Shown: in pieces, positions 15,920 to 23,676 of the stretch
How the letters are laid out: every line of letters begins with the position of its first letter
How positions within the stretch are numbered: the stretch's first letter is position 1
Assembly: GCF_019977355.1 (NCBI RefSeq)
Contig: NZ_AP024655.1
Coordinates: 2,790,001 to 2,854,000 of the forward strand
DNA from: Arthrobacter sp. NicSoilB8
GTDB lineage: Bacteria; Actinomycetota; Actinomycetes; Actinomycetales; Micrococcaceae
Length of the DNA: 64,000 bases
Direction: 5' to 3'
The notes under the pieces: generated by a model
Seen by the model: only the letters and a program-made list of their open reading frames with translations
Databases searched by the model: none
What the model was told of the DNA's origin: nothing
Translations under genes and position numbers: made by a program

Positions 15920-17302
15920 TCAGTCCGCTCGGCTGATTCCCGGGCACCTCCAGGACCCGTCGAGGGCTACGGGCCTGGGCCGGTACATCCTGAGAAGCAC
16001 GAACCACGGGCTCTCCGGGGAGGTCGGCAGCCAGTTTGACTCCCGCTCGTGTGCCGGCGGGTCCGGCTGAAGGTAGATGCTCAGCCCGCCATCGCCGTCC
16101 AGCTGCAGCCGGGACGCGTGGTCCCCGACCGTGTACCGGTCAATGGGGTTCGCTATGAGGTTGAGGTCTGTGGCGGTGTAGGCGGTCAGGGACCAGAACG
16201 CGTCCACGGGCGGCAGTCCATCGGGCGGGAAGCGCAAGGTGTACCGGCGCTTCGGGTCGAGCCTGGCGCCGGTGACGTCCTGGAAGTTCATCAGGTACAT
16301 CGATTCCGCCGGGTCGTTGGCGGCGATGCCGGCCAGCGACTGGTCCGCGGCCCGGCGCAGGAAGTCGTTGCCGAACCTCCCCTCCTCGGGGGGCGGGTAC
16401 CTCCAGCCGTTGACGATGGTCGCCCAGTCGCCGCTGGTGAACTGGTCCCTGAGCAGGGCCATGCCAACGGTCGTGGCACGGGCCAGGCCCTGGCGGACCG
16501 CTTCCGGCTGCGCCTCGACGTCCAGGCCGGCCCCGACGCCCAGGCCGCTGAACTGCTCCAGGACCAAGGCGTGCGTGGATGACGGCGGGTTCTCGGCCAG
16601 CATCGCGTTGAGGGTCTTCCAGGGCCCAAGGGGGTCCTCGGTCACCGGCACCGGCGCGTAGATGTCCTGCGGCACCGGGACGGCCGCCGCGGGTGAGTTC
16701 CAGACGCTGAGCGGGGTGAGCCGGTACTGGGCCTGCAGGGCGCGTGCGTCTGCCAGGTCAGCGCTGCCGTTGACGGCAGTGCGGCCCAGCACCAGCGCCC
16801 AAGGCGTGGGCGAGGGCCGGAGCCGTTGCACCCCCGGCGGCAGTTCACCGTCCCAGCGCGGTCCGACGATGGCGAAGTGACCCGCACCCGGGCCGGTGGT
16901 GCGCTGACCGATGTAGCCGAAATTGTCCGAGGTGAAGGAGGCGAGCTGGAAGGTGAAATACCGATCGCCCATGTCCGGGTGGGTCAGGATGAAGGGCTCC
17001 TGGCCGAGGTCCAGCCAGGCCACGGAGTACAGAGAGTCGGTGCTGGGGCAGCCTCCCGCCCGGTAGCTTGCATCCAGGATCCGGCTGGCATGCCAGAACT
17101 CGTTGACTGCCCCCTGCGGTATCACGGCGGGGTCCTGCGTGCTGGTCACCCAGTCGTGCCGGACCTTGGCGTTGTAGATGTAGGGAAATCCGTAGATGAA
17201 TGCCTGAACGCCCGCGGTGTAGGCATACTCGGCGCGCCAGTCGAACTCTTCCGCCGGTGGGGCAGGAGAGGTCTCCGGGGTGGCGCTGGGGGTCTGTGCC
17301 AT
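15920..17302 (-). CDS. DUF1254/DUF1214 domain protein
   Basis: A 460-residue protein. The N-terminal DUF1254 part is recognised by AFIYGFPYIYNAKVRHDW and CPSTDSLYSVAWLDLGQEPF; the C-terminal DUF1214 part by DAFWSLTAYTATDLNLIANP and RYTVGDHASRL. No signal peptide is visible, unlike many DUF1254 proteins, so it may be cytoplasmic. Function of the family is not established. The ATG at 17302 follows GAGGAACC. It forms the distal gene of a likely minus-strand operon with the two paralogous genes at 17366-18811, the gaps being 63 and 48 bp. Confidence 0.85.
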   Translation of the reverse strand: MAQTPSATPETSPAPPAEEFDWRAEYAYTAGVQAFIYGFPYIYNAKVRHDWVTSTQDPAVIPQGAVNEFWHASRILDASYRAGGCPSTDSLYSVAWLDLGQEPFILTHPDMGDRYFTFQLASFTSDNFGYIGQRTTGPGAGHFAIVGPRWDGELPPGVQRLRPSPTPWALVLGRTAVNGSADLADARALQAQYRLTPLSVWNSPAAAVPVPQDIYAPVPVTEDPLGPWKTLNAMLAENPPSSTHALVLEQFSGLGVGAGLDVEAQPEAVRQGLARATTVGMALLRDQFTSGDWATIVNGWRYPPPEEGRFGNDFLRRAADQSLAGIAANDPAESMYLMNFQDVTGARLDPKRRYTLRFPPDGLPPVDAFWSLTAYTATDLNLIANPIDRYTVGDHASRLQLDGDGGLSIYLQPDPPAHERESNWLPTSPESPWFVLLRMYRPRPVALDGSWRCPGISRAD

Positions 17303-17365
17303 GGCGGGTTCCTCGGATTCGGGTCCGGTCGGGGGCGCCGGCCGGCGGGGCCGGCGGCCCGACGC

Positions 17366-18073
17366 TCAGGGCTTGTAGTTGCTGAACGGTCCGCCCACGC
17401 GGTCGTAGGTGTTGCCGAGGTCATCCTGGAGGATGCGTGCAGTCCCATTCTCGGGGGTCAGTACGAGGTCCTGCTCCAGTGTCACGGCGCGGTAGGACCA
17501 CCCTGCCGGCAGCTGCAGGCGTTCGCCGAGGTTTGTCATGGCGTCGTATGTCTGGTGCGGGTCGATGATGAGGCTGACTGACTTCATCACCCACGTATCG
17601 CCGTCCGGGTCGTCCAGGATGAAGGCCGGTGATCCGTTGTTGATGCCCAAATGGGTGTCACGCCGGCCGGTAATGGGTTTGTAGGCCACTTCTTCCTGAT
17701 GGCCCAGCCCCGTGGGGACATCCACCCACATGCACCATCGGGCCTTCAACCCGTGAAAATCACGCTCCCTGCCGACCACGATGTCCATCCAGTCCAGGCA
17801 CCAAAGGCGCGGACCGTTCTTGAAGACACTAGGGATCCCGTACTCCTCCGCGAGGACCCGCATGTCGAGCTGGTCCAGCAGCGGCTGGGGGCAGGTGTCG
17901 CCGGCGCCGTCGGGATCGTTCAAGCCTGTGGTGTTATAGATGCTGCCGATCATCTCGCCGGTCTCGGCGGGGGCAATAAGAATGATCTCGGCGTAGCGCT
18001 GCCCCCGTACTCCATCGAAGCGCATCACGGTTGTGTCAGCGTCGTCGTTCGGGACTTTCGCGGAATGTGTCAT
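17366..18073 (-). CDS. Protein of unknown function, paralogue A of the DUF1254 cassette
   Basis: A 235-residue soluble protein with no domain I recognise. It is clearly related to the next upstream gene product: both have an IYNT-GL block near residue 45, an NGPR block near residue 85, and a shared C-terminal block with DP-x-x-T-x-D, LGERLxLPxGW-x-YR and a TL-x-x-x-LV segment. AAGGAG lies seven bases before the ATG at 18073. The two paralogues and the DUF1254 gene are closely spaced on one strand and probably act together. There are no membrane segments or obvious catalytic motifs. Confidence 0.75.
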   Translation of the reverse strand: MTHSAKVPNDDADTTVMRFDGVRGQRYAEIILIAPAETGEMIGSIYNTTGLNDPDGAGDTCPQPLLDQLDMRVLAEEYGIPSVFKNGPRLWCLDWMDIVVGRERDFHGLKARWCMWVDVPTGLGHQEEVAYKPITGRRDTHLGINNGSPAFILDDPDGDTWVMKSVSLIIDPHQTYDAMTNLGERLQLPAGWSYRAVTLEQDLVLTPENGTARILQDDLGNTYDRVGGPFSNYKP

Positions 18074-18121
18074 CGTGTTCTCCTTGGTGCAGAAACGGAG
18101 TCGGCCGGTGCGGTCAGTGAC

Positions 18122-18811
18122 TTAGACGTTGTCGATGCGCTGGTAGTTGTCCTCGTACTCGTCGAAGACAATGTGTGCCGGGGCGCCGTTCGCTTCGGCG
18201 CGAACGACAAGTTCCTCCTGCAGCGTCGGGGTCCGGTATTCCCACCCCTGCGGCAACTTCAGGCGCTCTCCTAGCGTTGCCAGCCGGTCGACGGTGTTGT
18301 GCGGGTCGACGTGCTGGGAGGCGCTTTGCATGATGTAGACGCTGCCGGTCGGGGAGACTAACTGGTACACCTGCCGGCCGGCGTTGAAGTACCAGTTGGT
18401 GCTCCGCCCAATGGTCATCTCGGTGTAGGGCGGTCGCTCCTTTTCGACGGCGAGGAACGCCTCCAGGTCAGGCAGGTGCATGGTGCCGACCGTGCGCATT
18501 GGGATGGGGCCGACCATACTGATCTTGGAGTCATTGAAGATCATCGCGTCCAACCGGTCCATCAGTGCCCGGCGCGGGCCGTTCATCCAGATAACGTCTC
18601 CGCCGAAGTCTTTCTTCAACTCTTCCGGGTCGAGGGCCCGGAACTCAGCATCAAACTGCTCATGCGACTTGTCATCGGTCAGCCCGAGGGTGTTGTAGAT
18701 GACGCCGGAAGCTCCGGGCCCGTCGGCGTCCCTGGTGAAGACGACGATCTCACCATGGTGCACTCCGTGGAGGTTCTCGGCTGAACTGAGATCTCCCTTA
18801 GCCGTTGACAT
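18122..18811 (-). CDS. Protein of unknown function, paralogue B of the DUF1254 cassette
   Basis: A 229-residue soluble acidic protein related to the downstream paralogue over its length, best in the C-terminal 70 residues (VDPHNTVDRLATLGERLKLP, GWEYRTPTLQEELVV). GAAAGG precedes the ATG at 18811. The pair looks like an old duplication followed by divergence, consistent with a heteromeric complex or two related binding proteins. No known family name can be given. It begins about 130 bp downstream of the small Arg/Asp-rich gene. Confidence 0.75.
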   Translation of the reverse strand: MSTAKGDLSSAENLHGVHHGEIVVFTRDADGPGASGVIYNTLGLTDDKSHEQFDAEFRALDPEELKKDFGGDVIWMNGPRRALMDRLDAMIFNDSKISMVGPIPMRTVGTMHLPDLEAFLAVEKERPPYTEMTIGRSTNWYFNAGRQVYQLVSPTGSVYIMQSASQHVDPHNTVDRLATLGERLKLPQGWEYRTPTLQEELVVRAEANGAPAHIVFDEYEDNYQRIDNV

Positions 18812-18942
18812 GGTGACAACCTTTCATCAGAACGTGGCCCCGGGGCGGTTCCGTACGGGGGAGGAGCCGACGTCCGGCGGGGGTACGCACGACCCCGAAG
18901 GGTCATGCGCACCTGTGTGTACCGGGAACCGGCTCTGTGGTG

Positions 18943-19098
18943 TCAGTCGCGGCGGTCGCGGCGGTCTTCCCGGCGGTCGCCGCGGTCATCCCGGCGGTCC
19001 TCCCGCCGGTCACCGCGACGGTTAATCCCGTGGGCGACCACAACGGCCCCGCCTACGGCGGCGGCGGTCCTGCGCCTGCGTCGTGCTGCCAGTGGCAT
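18943..19098 (-). CDS. Tiny Arg/Asp-repeat protein
   Basis: A 51-residue reading frame that begins MPLAARRRRRTAAAVGGAVV and ends in a run of RR-x-D units. A hydrophobic stretch of about 12 residues follows the first arginine cluster. AAGGAG lies at ideal spacing before the ATG at 19098, and the frame starts 1 bp after the DUF6325 stop, so translational coupling is likely. Similar tiny basic proteins often follow DUF6325 genes in actinobacteria. The underlying DNA is an imperfect 9-12 bp tandem repeat (about 18946-19015), so length may vary between strains. Function unknown. Confidence 0.65.
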   Translation of the reverse strand: MPLAARRRRRTAAAVGGAVVVAHGINRRGDRREDRRDDRGDRREDRRDRRD

Positions 19099-19099
19099 G

Positions 19100-19579
19100 T
19101 CAGGCTCCTTCCTTCATTCCTTCGGGCGACTGGGCCTCGGCGTCGGCGTCGGCCTGGAACGCGGCGATGACGGCCTGGGTCGGGATCCGGCCGCTGGCCA
19201 CGAGCTGGCCGCCGGCCTTGCGGACGGCCGCGCCGAACGGGGCAGCCCACTGGTTCTCCCAGACGAGCACCGCGGCGGAGTGGCCGGGCTGGATCGTCTC
19301 CGCCAGGTCCACGACGTCCTGCTCAGAGAGCACCATGGCCAGGTCGGCCTCGGCCGTGCGCACCTCGCCGAGCTCGCTCGGGTCGAGGTCGGAGATCTCT
19401 GCCGTCTCGAGCGTGCCGTCCTCGGTCTTCCTCAGGAACACCATGTCGAGCACCCTGACAAGCTCACGGTTGACCAGGTCCTCCAAGTACGGGGCGATCT
19501 GGCCTTTGCCAAAGTCGGGGCCGGGGAACTCCACGACGAGCCAGTCCACCGGCCCTAGTTCATCCAGTGACTCAGCCAT
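19100..19579 (-). CDS. DUF6325 family protein
   Basis: A 159-residue protein with the DUF6325 layout: GPVDWLVVEFPG near the start, a central LRVLDMVFLRK-like segment, and AVLVWENQWAAPFGAAVRKAGG towards the end. Some relatives are linked to stress responses, but no biochemical role is established. The ATG at 19579 is well placed. The stop codon lies 1 bp before the start of the tiny Arg/Asp-repeat gene, so the two form a transcription unit. Confidence 0.8.
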   Translation of the reverse strand: MAESLDELGPVDWLVVEFPGPDFGKGQIAPYLEDLVNRELVRVLDMVFLRKTEDGTLETAEISDLDPSELGEVRTAEADLAMVLSEQDVVDLAETIQPGHSAAVLVWENQWAAPFGAAVRKAGGQLVASGRIPTQAVIAAFQADADAEAQSPEGMKEGA

Positions 19580-20166
19580 GCTGATGACCTCCGTTTCTCA
19601 GTAGGGACAAGGCGATTCGACGGATCGTCGCAGTTTCCATCCTGTTCCCCCGGGAAGCCCGGGCACCTCATCCACTCCGGGTGACTTCACGCGCGCCAGG
19701 GCTTGCGCTCCTGCTCCGGCAGCTCCCCGGAAAGAAGTTCCGCCCCAGCCGGTCCGTCTGGCCGTGCCTGCTCCGAGGTCCAGGATGTCTGACGCCTTGT
19801 CCCGACCATGATTTTCGAGGCGGCCCGTCTCGTACCGGGTGGCAGACAGGGGTAGACAATAGGCAATCAAGGCGACCGTGCCTCGGGTGTGAGTCGCCCT
19901 GAACAGGGACGCCACGTTCAGACCTCAGGGGCCGACAGATAGCCGCCGTCCGGACCCTCATGTCAGGACCGCCCAGGGAGGGCCCCGTCCGCAACTCGGA
20001 CGGCGCCCTCCTTGGGGGAGAGAAATGCGAAGCCCAACCTGCAAGCCGTAGGTGGAGCCGCCGCATAGACGGCGACTCCAACTTCCAGGTGCGGCACGCA
20101 CGCGCCGGCCCTTCCGCATCAGACGGATCAGACGCGTGGAGAATATCGGCGGATCCGCGGTACCCA
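19580..20166. other. Gene-free region between DUF6325 and lipoprotein genes
   Basis: About 590 bp in which I see no supportable gene. It must hold the promoter of the DUF6325 unit (right to left from 19580). The strongest structure is the terminator hairpin at 19972-20016. Open frames crossing it have no recognisable domains. Confidence 0.5.
19972..20016 (-). terminator. Strong hairpin downstream of the lipoprotein gene
   Basis: A 20-bp inverted repeat with two mismatches and a 5-base loop (left arm 19972-19991, right arm 19997-20016) lies about 150 bp after the stop of the minus-strand lipoprotein gene. It is the most stable hairpin noticed in the gap and fits a terminator for that gene. 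Confidence 0.6.
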
Positions 20167-21810
20167 TTAGCCCTTAGGCGAGGGCGAGGGCGTAGGCGTC
20201 GGCGAAGGTGTGGCTGGGGGACTCGGCAGGGGCTGGAAGGCCACCAGCCCTCCGTCTGTGAGGCCATCGTAGATCAGGCCGCCGTAGCCGGGCCACAGCT
20301 GCATGCCAACGACCATGGGGCTGTAGTAATCCGATTGGCCCAGGAGTTTGCCCGTGGATGCTTCGCGCCATTGCACCCGCTCGGTGTAGTTGGCGCCAAT
20401 GGGTCCGGACTGCCAATCGAGCGGGTTCGGCATGGAGGTGTTCGTCTTGATGTCCGTCGCGACAAGTACCCGCTTGTCCGGCGGTCCGATGAGCACCATC
20501 CAGCTAAGCGTCGACTGGTCCACACTCCACGCCAGCTTCATCTCGCCGGTCTGTGGATTAATGTCGACCGCTGCCACTTTCCCCGGGCCAGGATCCATGG
20601 TGTAAGGCCGGTTATTGACCGCATCCACCGACAGCGCGGAGGGGATGTAGCTGATCTGTCCCTGCTGCAGGGGCATGGGCTGGATCCGGTGGATCTTCGT
20701 GGGGTCGGACTGGGAGATCGCCACGATACTGAGCGGTGTCTGGGTCGGGGCGCCCCCGTTGGTCATCAGCAGGACCTGATCGCCCAGGATCGAGGCTGCG
20801 GAGGCCCCGGTTTCGCCGGGCTGGAGATAGGAGACCGGACCCCAGCTCGTGTCCAGGGAAATATTCGTGCCGTCCCACAAATAGCGGTACAGCTTGGTCG
20901 GGCCGGCAACATAGGCATATTTCTTGCCGTTGAATTCGGCCGCGGTGATGCGGCCGCCGATCATCTGCTCCATCTGCTTGGAGGCAAGCACTGCGAGATT
21001 CTTGGAGTCCACCACCACCATGGTGGATGGGGGCGTCTTCTCCAGGTTCGGGCAGTTGACGACGGCGAAGAATCCCTGCTCTTTACAGCCCGGCACGCGG
21101 GCCAGGTTCTTCATGACCAGCGTTCCATCGGACCACCCGTCCATCCCGTTGAAGTAGCTGTCCTCTGGTGCGCTGCCGATGGTCGGGAGGGACACAACCT
21201 TTTTAACCGCCCCGGTGGTGCCGTCGATTTTGAACAGGTACGTGTTGACGATGGCCAGGACATCGCCGTCAATGGATTCGATCGACCCGGCGCCAATCCA
21301 CTGGTTGCCTATGTGGGTGTTGAGCAGGTTCGTGCGCCACAGTTCTTTCAGTGAGCCGGGCTCAACCCGTGCGACATAGGGCCCGGAGGGCAGCGGGTTG
21401 GCGTTGCCGAGCGAACCGCCGTATACGTACATTTCATTTACGCCCCGGGTCGCCATCATGGACGGCGCATAAAAATTGTCGGGGGATTTGTAGGCGTACA
21501 CATTGTTGGGGTCGGTCAGCGACCCGGTGAATTGCGCGCAGGGATACATCTTGGAACGGGCGCTGTCATGGTGCTCATAGCCCAGCATCGTGGAGTACCA
21601 GGGTGGATTCACTTCCTTTTCTGCGCACGCAGCTTCAGCGAGTGCGACGGCGTGATTACTGAGCGGACCACCAGCGGCACTTTCGCCCGTGCTTTGGGTC
21701 GGACTCGCCGACGGGGGCGCGGAAGTGGTCGTCGGTGTGCAGGCCGTGAGCTGCATGCCACCGCCCAGAAGACCGGCCAAAAGGAACCGGGCGCGTTTTG
21801 AGTGAAACAT
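20167..21810 (-). CDS. Secreted lipoprotein with repeat-blade-like body, start cut off from its RBS
   Basis: A 547-residue lipoprotein: signal peptide with lipobox LTAC (lipid-modified C24), a Ser/Thr/Pro-rich linker, then a large beta-rich domain containing repeated VVxxxxG-type strands and phrases such as VVDSKNLAVLASKQ and AVDINPQTGEMKLAWSVD, suggesting a beta-propeller (PQQ-like). The tail is a Pro/Ser/Thr repeat. No catalytic motif is visible. The reading frame is intact, but an IS3-family element ends only 5 bp before the ATG, removing the native ribosome binding site to 23076-23082. Expression is probably strongly reduced. Confidence 0.82.
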   Translation of the reverse strand: MFHSKRARFLLAGLLGGGMQLTACTPTTTSAPPSASPTQSTGESAAGGPLSNHAVALAEAACAEKEVNPPWYSTMLGYEHHDSARSKMYPCAQFTGSLTDPNNVYAYKSPDNFYAPSMMATRGVNEMYVYGGSLGNANPLPSGPYVARVEPGSLKELWRTNLLNTHIGNQWIGAGSIESIDGDVLAIVNTYLFKIDGTTGAVKKVVSLPTIGSAPEDSYFNGMDGWSDGTLVMKNLARVPGCKEQGFFAVVNCPNLEKTPPSTMVVVDSKNLAVLASKQMEQMIGGRITAAEFNGKKYAYVAGPTKLYRYLWDGTNISLDTSWGPVSYLQPGETGASAASILGDQVLLMTNGGAPTQTPLSIVAISQSDPTKIHRIQPMPLQQGQISYIPSALSVDAVNNRPYTMDPGPGKVAAVDINPQTGEMKLAWSVDQSTLSWMVLIGPPDKRVLVATDIKTNTSMPNPLDWQSGPIGANYTERVQWREASTGKLLGQSDYYSPMVVGMQLWPGYGGLIYDGLTDGGLVAFQPLPSPPATPSPTPTPSPSPKG

Positions 21811-21857
21811 CGTTGGGGACTGCCCCGGAATTCGTTGACTCTCGGGGTTTGGTGTCG

Positions 21858-22721
21858 CTAGGCGGCTTTGAGGCCGCTATTGATTGTCTCAAACTCGACC
21901 GGTGTTAGCCGTCCGAGGCGCCGCTGGCGGCGTTTCCGGTGGTACGTTTTCTCGATCCACGTCACGATGGCCAGGCGCAGGTCCGCCCTTGTGGACCATC
22001 GCTGGCTGTCCAGCACGTTCTTCTGCAGGAGCGAGAAGAAGGATTCCATGGCGGCGTTATCGGCGCACGCGCCGACCCGTCCCATCGATCCTGTGAGCCG
22101 GTTGCCCTTCAACGTCCGCACGAAGGCGTTTGAGCGGAATTGGGAGCCGCGGTCACTATGGATCACGGTTCCCTCCGGCTCCCGGAGCGCTATTGCGTTG
22201 TGCAGGGCCGAGACTGCCAGGGACGCCTTCATCCGGGAATCGATGGAGTAACCCACGATCCGGTTGGAGTAGACGTCTTTGATGGCGCACAGGTAGAGCT
22301 TGCCCTCGTCGGTCCGGTGCTCGGTGATGTCCGTGAGCCACAGCCGATCCGGTGCCGTTGCTGTGAAGTCCCGCCGGACGTGGTCATCGTGCACGGGCGG
22401 GCCGGCCTTGCGGGTCAGGCCGCGCTTCTTGGCGAAGACAGACCAGATCCGCTGGCTGCTGCACAGCCGTGCGACCCGGTTCTCTCCGGCGCTGAAACCC
22501 TGGTCTTCGAGCTCGTCGGCGATAAACCGGTACCCGAACCCCGGATCGTCCCGGTGGACGTCCACCGCCGCGTTGATCAGGTGGGCATCTGACCAGTCGC
22601 GCTCGGAGACGGGACTTCTCTTCCATTCGTAGAAGGCCTGTTTGGAGAAACCCAGCACCCGGCAGGCCACCGCGACGGGAATTCCGTCCGCGGCAAGGTC
22701 AAGGACCAGCGGAAACTTCAT
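21858..22721 (-). CDS. IS3-family transposase OrfB
   Basis: A 287-residue IS3 catalytic subunit. The N-terminal HTH_21-like region is followed by the rve core with the DDE residues in LWLTDITEH, VIHSDRGSQF and DNAAMESFF. The ATG at 22721 overlaps the orfA stop (ATGA). A run of A residues just before the overlap (CCCAAAATGA) would allow frameshifting to a fused transposase, as in other IS3 members. Confidence 0.95.
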   Translation of the reverse strand: MKFPLVLDLAADGIPVAVACRVLGFSKQAFYEWKRSPVSERDWSDAHLINAAVDVHRDDPGFGYRFIADELEDQGFSAGENRVARLCSSQRIWSVFAKKRGLTRKAGPPVHDDHVRRDFTATAPDRLWLTDITEHRTDEGKLYLCAIKDVYSNRIVGYSIDSRMKASLAVSALHNAIALREPEGTVIHSDRGSQFRSNAFVRTLKGNRLTGSMGRVGACADNAAMESFFSLLQKNVLDSQRWSTRADLRLAIVTWIEKTYHRKRRQRRLGRLTPVEFETINSGLKAA

Positions 22722-23002
22722 TTTGGGGGCAGCTCCCGGGCGAAGAAGGCCGCTGCCCGGCGCAGAATCTCGTTCTCCTGCTCCAGCAGCCGGATCCGCT
22801 TCCTGGCATCCCTGAGTTCTGCCGCTTCCTTCTCCGTCACTCCGGGGCGGACGCCGTCCTCGACGTCGGCTTTCTTGAGCCAGTTGTGCAGGGTCGCTTC
22901 GGAAATCCCGAAGTCTTTAGCGATCTGTGAGATCGGGGCTTCGTGCTTGCGTGCCACGGCGACCACGTCACGGCGGAACTCAGCGGGGAAAGGCTTGGGC
23001 AT
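22718..23002 (-). CDS. IS3-family transposase OrfA
   Basis: A 94-residue protein with an HTH_Tnp_1 domain (FRRDVVAVARKHEAPISQIA, FGISEATLHNWLKKAD) and a C-terminal leucine-zipper-like coil (ELRDARKRIRLLEQENEILR). It binds the element's ends and pairs with OrfB. The ATG at 23002 lies about 65 bp inside the right inverted repeat. Confidence 0.95.
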   Translation of the reverse strand: MPKPFPAEFRRDVVAVARKHEAPISQIAKDFGISEATLHNWLKKADVEDGVRPGVTEKEAAELRDARKRIRLLEQENEILRRAAAFFARELPPK

Positions 23003-23075
23003 GTGAACATCCTTGCTGCAAGGACTGAATCCTCACAAGTCAGGAGTCAACAAAACCGGGGGCAGTCCCTTGTTG

Positions 23076-23082
23076 CCTCTTT
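23076..23082 (-). promoter_or_regulatory. Displaced ribosome binding site of the lipoprotein gene
   Basis: On the minus strand this reads AAAGAGG. If the IS3 element and one TTG copy are removed in thought, it lies 8 bases before the lipoprotein ATG, an ideal distance. In the present sequence it is more than 1.25 kb away. No replacement Shine-Dalgarno sequence is visible in the IS end next to the ATG. Confidence 0.75.
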
Positions 23083-23676
23083 TTCGCTGGTGCGGTCATC
23101 CGCAGATGACAAGAACCCAGTAGGTCGCCAGCCCGCCCCGCCCCGCTCCTCACACGGACGAGGGGTGTCTTTAGTTGTCCGGTCTGGTCAGTCCCATACC
23201 GCAGCGGCAATAACTGCAATGCCGCACAGTCAGGCCGCTATTCCAACGTTGCCTGCCTGCAGTCGAGAACGCGGCCCCGCAGACCGGAAACAGTAATCCC
23301 ACGACAATCATGATCTTCTGTTGTCGGGGCTGTCGTCGATTTACCGCGAAGCCACTGGGATGTGCAAGAGTCGCAGTCCCCAAATCCCCGTACCCACAGC
23401 ACAAGCACAAGCCTTGCGACACACCATCCGGGGGCACTGAAGAAGGGATGCCCCGATTCGGCGAGCCCAGACGAGGCTCAGCTCCCGGGAGTCAGGCGCC
23501 CAGTGTAAGTGTCCGCGAGAGGCTATATAGCTCTTCCGTGCAGGCGACTTCTGAAAATGACAGCTACGAGAACAAAGCCATTTACCGTTGCAGTGTGGCG
23601 CCAGATCTCATACCCGGCACCGGACGTGCGGGCCAGCGCACAGGGGTGAAGACCAAAGACGCCACGACGTCCGCCA
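23083..23676. other. Gene-free region between IS3 element and mprF-like gene
   Basis: About 590 bp with no gene I can support. It probably contains the original promoter of the displaced lipoprotein gene. Open frames here have no homology that I recognise and no good ribosome binding site. Confidence 0.45.

Larger units (their letters stand above)
21816..23069. mobile_element. Complete IS3-family insertion sequence, 1,254 bp
   Basis: The ends are imperfect inverted repeats: GGGACTGCCCCGG at the left (21816 onward, then TTCGTTGACTC) and its complement at the right (GGGACTGCCCCCGG, then TTTTGTTGACTC, ending at 23069). A 3-bp direct repeat TTG flanks it (21813-21815 and 23070-23072), as expected for IS3 transposition. 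It carries the two overlapping frames orfA and orfB, both open, so it may be active. The insertion lies between the ribosome binding site and start codon of the lipoprotein gene. Confidence 0.95.

Noticed and set aside
18946..19015. Possible CRISPR-like array
   Set aside because: The repeat units are 9-12 bp with no spacers and lie inside a small coding frame.
19960..21354. 464-codon plus-strand frame opposite the lipoprotein
   Set aside because: The minus-strand frame has a signal peptide and lipobox; the plus-strand frame has no domain or start context.
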